Under the pieces are notes generated by a model. That model ran no database searches, was not told where the DNA came from, and saw only the letters and a list, made by a program, of their open reading frames with translations. DNA of 64,000 nt from Sediminibacterium sp. (lineage in GTDB: Bacteria; Bacteroidota; Bacteroidia; B-17B0; Aurantibacillaceae), in contig JASGCO010000003.1 in NCBI GenBank assembly GCA_030054095.1, forward strand, positions 1-64,000. The letters run 5' to 3'. Of the stretch, positions 62,446-64,000 are shown in pieces. Position numbers and translations under genes: made by a program. Every line of letters starts with the position of its first letter. The first letter of the stretch is position 1.

Positions 62446-62766
62446 ATGCTACAGACTTTAAAAAATATACTCGGAATAGGGCCTAAAGTGGACTTAGGAG
62501 AACTGATTAAGGAGGGTGCGGTTATTATGGACGTTCGTTCACGCGAAGAATACGCATCAGGACATGTTAAAGGGTCCATTAATGTACCACTTAATCAGTT
62601 GTCCTCCGGCCTTAAAAAATTAAAAAACAAAGATGTTGTTATTATTACCTGCTGCGCGTCTGGTATGAGAAGTGCTTCCGCTAAAGGACTATTAAAATCG
62701 GAAGGGTTCAAAAATGTTCACAACGGCGGTTCATGGCTAAGCCTGAGAAAATATGAAAAAAAATAG
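62446..62766 (+). CDS. Rhodanese-like sulfurtransferase
   Basis: 106 residues, one rhodanese domain: IMDVRSREEYASGHVKGSINVP and the active-site loop TCCASGMRSASAKGLL, with the catalytic Cys followed by a Cys-x-x-Gly-x-Arg pattern. Such proteins move sulfane sulfur to acceptors. It overlaps the next gene by 14 bases. Confidence 0.9.
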   Translation: MLQTLKNILGIGPKVDLGELIKEGAVIMDVRSREEYASGHVKGSINVPLNQLSSGLKKLKNKDVVIITCCASGMRSASAKGLLKSEGFKNVHNGGSWLSLRKYEKK

Positions 62767-63031
62767 TCCACTATCATTACTGTTAAAACGTATTGGCTCA
62801 AACTGGTCGTTTTTAAGAGTACTAAGATTCGTTCTTTCCTTACTTATTTTAGGAGAGTCGTACTATAGCGGAGAATGGATTTTTGCCGGTATAGGTAGTA
62901 TTCTGTTTCTTCAGGCGCTCCTGAATACAGGATGTTGCTCTGCCGGGGGCTGTTACACAGACACACTAGACACTACACCATCACAACGTTCTTCCGTTAA
63001 CGAAATCGTTACATTCACCGAAATTAAATAA
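62753..63031 (+). CDS. Small Cys-rich membrane protein (DUF2892-like)
   Basis: 92 residues with two membrane helices (VLRFVLSLLILGESYYSGEWIFAGIGSILF, broken near the middle) and then the Cys cluster GCCSAGGC. The arrangement (rhodanese, then a DUF2892-like membrane protein with Cys) is a split version of YgaP. The Cys cluster may carry persulfide or bind metal. Confidence 0.75.
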   Translation: MKKNSPLSLLLKRIGSNWSFLRVLRFVLSLLILGESYYSGEWIFAGIGSILFLQALLNTGCCSAGGCYTDTLDTTPSQRSSVNEIVTFTEIK

Positions 63032-63036
63032 GCGAT

Positions 63037-63441
63037 ATGATCTTACCAGAAGTATTCTACTCAACCGTAGCCAATAAATGCCCGCGTTGTCATAAAGGCA
63101 AGGTATTCAGTAGCCGCAATCCATACAATTTTTCTAACGGATTACACATGAACGAACGTTGCAGTAAATGCGATCTGAAATATGAACGCGAGCCGGGCTT
63201 TTTTTATGGCGCGCTTTACGTATCCTACGCGTTAATGTCAGGCATATTTATTCTGTGGTTTGTTAGCGATTTGTTGTGGCTACACATGGAAACCACAACA
63301 CTTTTGATTTGCGTAATAACCACCATGCTTGTTTCGTTTCCTCTTATGTTCAGATGGGCACGTACTCTATGGCTTAATTTTTTTGTCCGTTACGATAAAA
63401 CGTATTCTGACAAACCACATCTTATTCAAAACAATTCATAG
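63037..63441 (+). CDS. DUF983 family protein with zinc-ribbon and two membrane helices
   Basis: 134 residues. Two Cys pairs (NKCPRCHKGK and ERCSKCDLKYEREPGFFYGALYVSYAL) match the DUF983 zinc ribbon, followed by two membrane helices. The family has unknown function and usually occurs near redox or cytochrome genes. Five bases after the preceding gene. Confidence 0.87.
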   Translation: MILPEVFYSTVANKCPRCHKGKVFSSRNPYNFSNGLHMNERCSKCDLKYEREPGFFYGALYVSYALMSGIFILWFVSDLLWLHMETTTLLICVITTMLVSFPLMFRWARTLWLNFFVRYDKTYSDKPHLIQNNS

Positions 63442-63464
63442 ATCAACTTCTATTCCCCAACATC

Positions 63465-63749
63465 ATGGAAACTGCAATTTTCATTGACAATCTTAAATGT
63501 GGTGGCTGTGCCAACACTATCAAAAAAGGACTTTCGGCATTAACAGGCGTACAAAACGTTGTGGTTGATGTTGAGAAAGAACAAGTAAATGTTTCATACA
63601 CCAATGAAACCATACTTTCTGATATAAAACATAAACTCTCTCACATGGGATACCCTGAAAAAGGAAGTTTGAGCGGAATAGATAAACTGGCAGCAGGCGC
63701 AAAATCGTATGTGAGCTGCGCCATAGGTAAATTTTCTGAAAACAAATAA
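63465..63749 (+). CDS. Heavy-metal-associated (HMA) domain protein
   Basis: 94 residues with one HMA domain (about 1-65): DNLKCGGCANTIKKGL has the metal-binding Cys-x-x-Cys, and VVDVEKEQVNV is the following strand. The tail contains another Cys (SYVSCAIGK). It may be a small copper or other thiophilic metal chaperone or a sulfane-sulfur carrier. 23 bases after DUF983. Confidence 0.85.
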   Translation: METAIFIDNLKCGGCANTIKKGLSALTGVQNVVVDVEKEQVNVSYTNETILSDIKHKLSHMGYPEKGSLSGIDKLAAGAKSYVSCAIGKFSENK

Positions 63750-63761
63750 TTACATGTTGTC

Positions 63762-64000
63762 ATGAGTTCATTTAAAGACCTTATTAACAGCGGAAAACCA
63801 GTTCTGGTTGACTTTTCGGCGGAATGGTGCGGCCCTTGTAAAATGATGGCTCCTATTCTGGAACAGGTGAAACACCAAATTGGAGACAAAGCGGTTGTTA
63901 TAAAAGTAGATGTGGATAAAAACCCTTCGGCCTCGGGTGCCTATGGTATCCGCAGTGTACCTACATTACTGATCATTAAAAACGGCGAAGAAAAGTGGCG
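63762..64000 (+). CDS. Thioredoxin, 3' truncated by the window end
   Basis: 79 codons are present from the ATG at 63762. The active site [15 protein letters not shown] and the following [29 protein letters not shown] (cis-Pro loop SVPT) are typical of thioredoxin. The frame is open at the window end. The previous gene ends 12 bases upstream, so it probably belongs to the same operon. It may be a general thioredoxin or a partner for the rhodanese. Confidence 0.93.
   Translation, partial: MSSFKDLINSGKPVLVDFSAEWCGPCKMMAPILEQVKHQIGDKAVVIKVDVDKNPSASGAYGIRSVPTLLIIKNGEEKW

Overview
The window is chromosomal DNA from a member of the Bacteroidota, probably a free-living relative of Flavobacteriales or Sphingobacteriales; the order cannot be fixed from the sequence alone. 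The evidence is many secreted proteins with type IX secretion (T9SS) C-terminal sorting domains, a PorP/SprF protein, a PorE-like OmpA protein, promoters of the form TAnnTTTG with almost no Shine-Dalgarno sites, the compact rpsF-rpsR-rplI operon, and a his operon ordered hisG-D-C-B-H-A-F-IE. No rRNA, tRNA, CRISPR array, transposase or phage gene was found.

Layout. 1-3,042: two perfect 387-bp direct repeats bracket a 5'-truncated T9SS gene, a T9SS-secreted protein and a small orphan gene. 3,096-12,855: a secreted metalloprotease, then the block giant PKD protein / PorP-SprF / PorE-like OmpA, which looks like a type B T9SS substrate with its outer-membrane partners, then a convergent T9SS protein. 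13,016-14,635: a GH20 hexosaminidase. 14,780-22,145: the complete histidine operon on the minus strand, preceded by a promoter, a short leader ORF with three His codons and a terminator/antiterminator pair, which is a textbook attenuator. 22,143-30,802: a small exported protein, an S41 peptidase, a saccharopine/alanine dehydrogenase-like enzyme, two tandem paralogous T9SS proteins, and lipA with a conserved exported partner. 30,881-36,749: OsmC, an MFS transporter, DinB, TetR, a PaaI-like thioesterase, a PcaF/PaaJ-like thiolase and a histidine kinase.

36,759-42,087 holds the least familiar system: a five-gene operon with two coiled-coil proteins (one membrane-anchored), a membrane-anchored solute-binding protein fused to an OmpA peptidoglycan-binding domain, and a TauC/TauB-type permease and ATPase. 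Upstream lies an ECF sigma factor with an unusual anti-sigma candidate in which one polypeptide has a cytoplasmic head, an inner-membrane helix and an outer-membrane beta barrel (42,258-44,236). 44,298-49,124: two T9SS proteins, the ribosomal operon and a 3-hydroxybutyrate dehydrogenase. 49,577-52,914: cysS, an rRNA m5C methyltransferase and an anchored NlpC/P60-like protein. 52,944-59,066: a SiaABC-type partner-switching module with two SiaB-like kinases and no diguanylate cyclase, linked to a TonB-dependent receptor. 59,513-64,000: YihY, a DUF5683 protein, and a thiol/sulfur cluster (Crp/Fnr, DUF2892, rhodanese, Cys-rich membrane protein, DUF983, HMA, thioredoxin) that runs off the window end.

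A GC-rich interspersed repeat family occurs four times (99, 2,656, 28,859 and, inverted, 49,228), and a second short family occurs upstream of hisG and hisB. Many promoters lie so close to the start codon that the mRNAs should be leaderless or nearly so.
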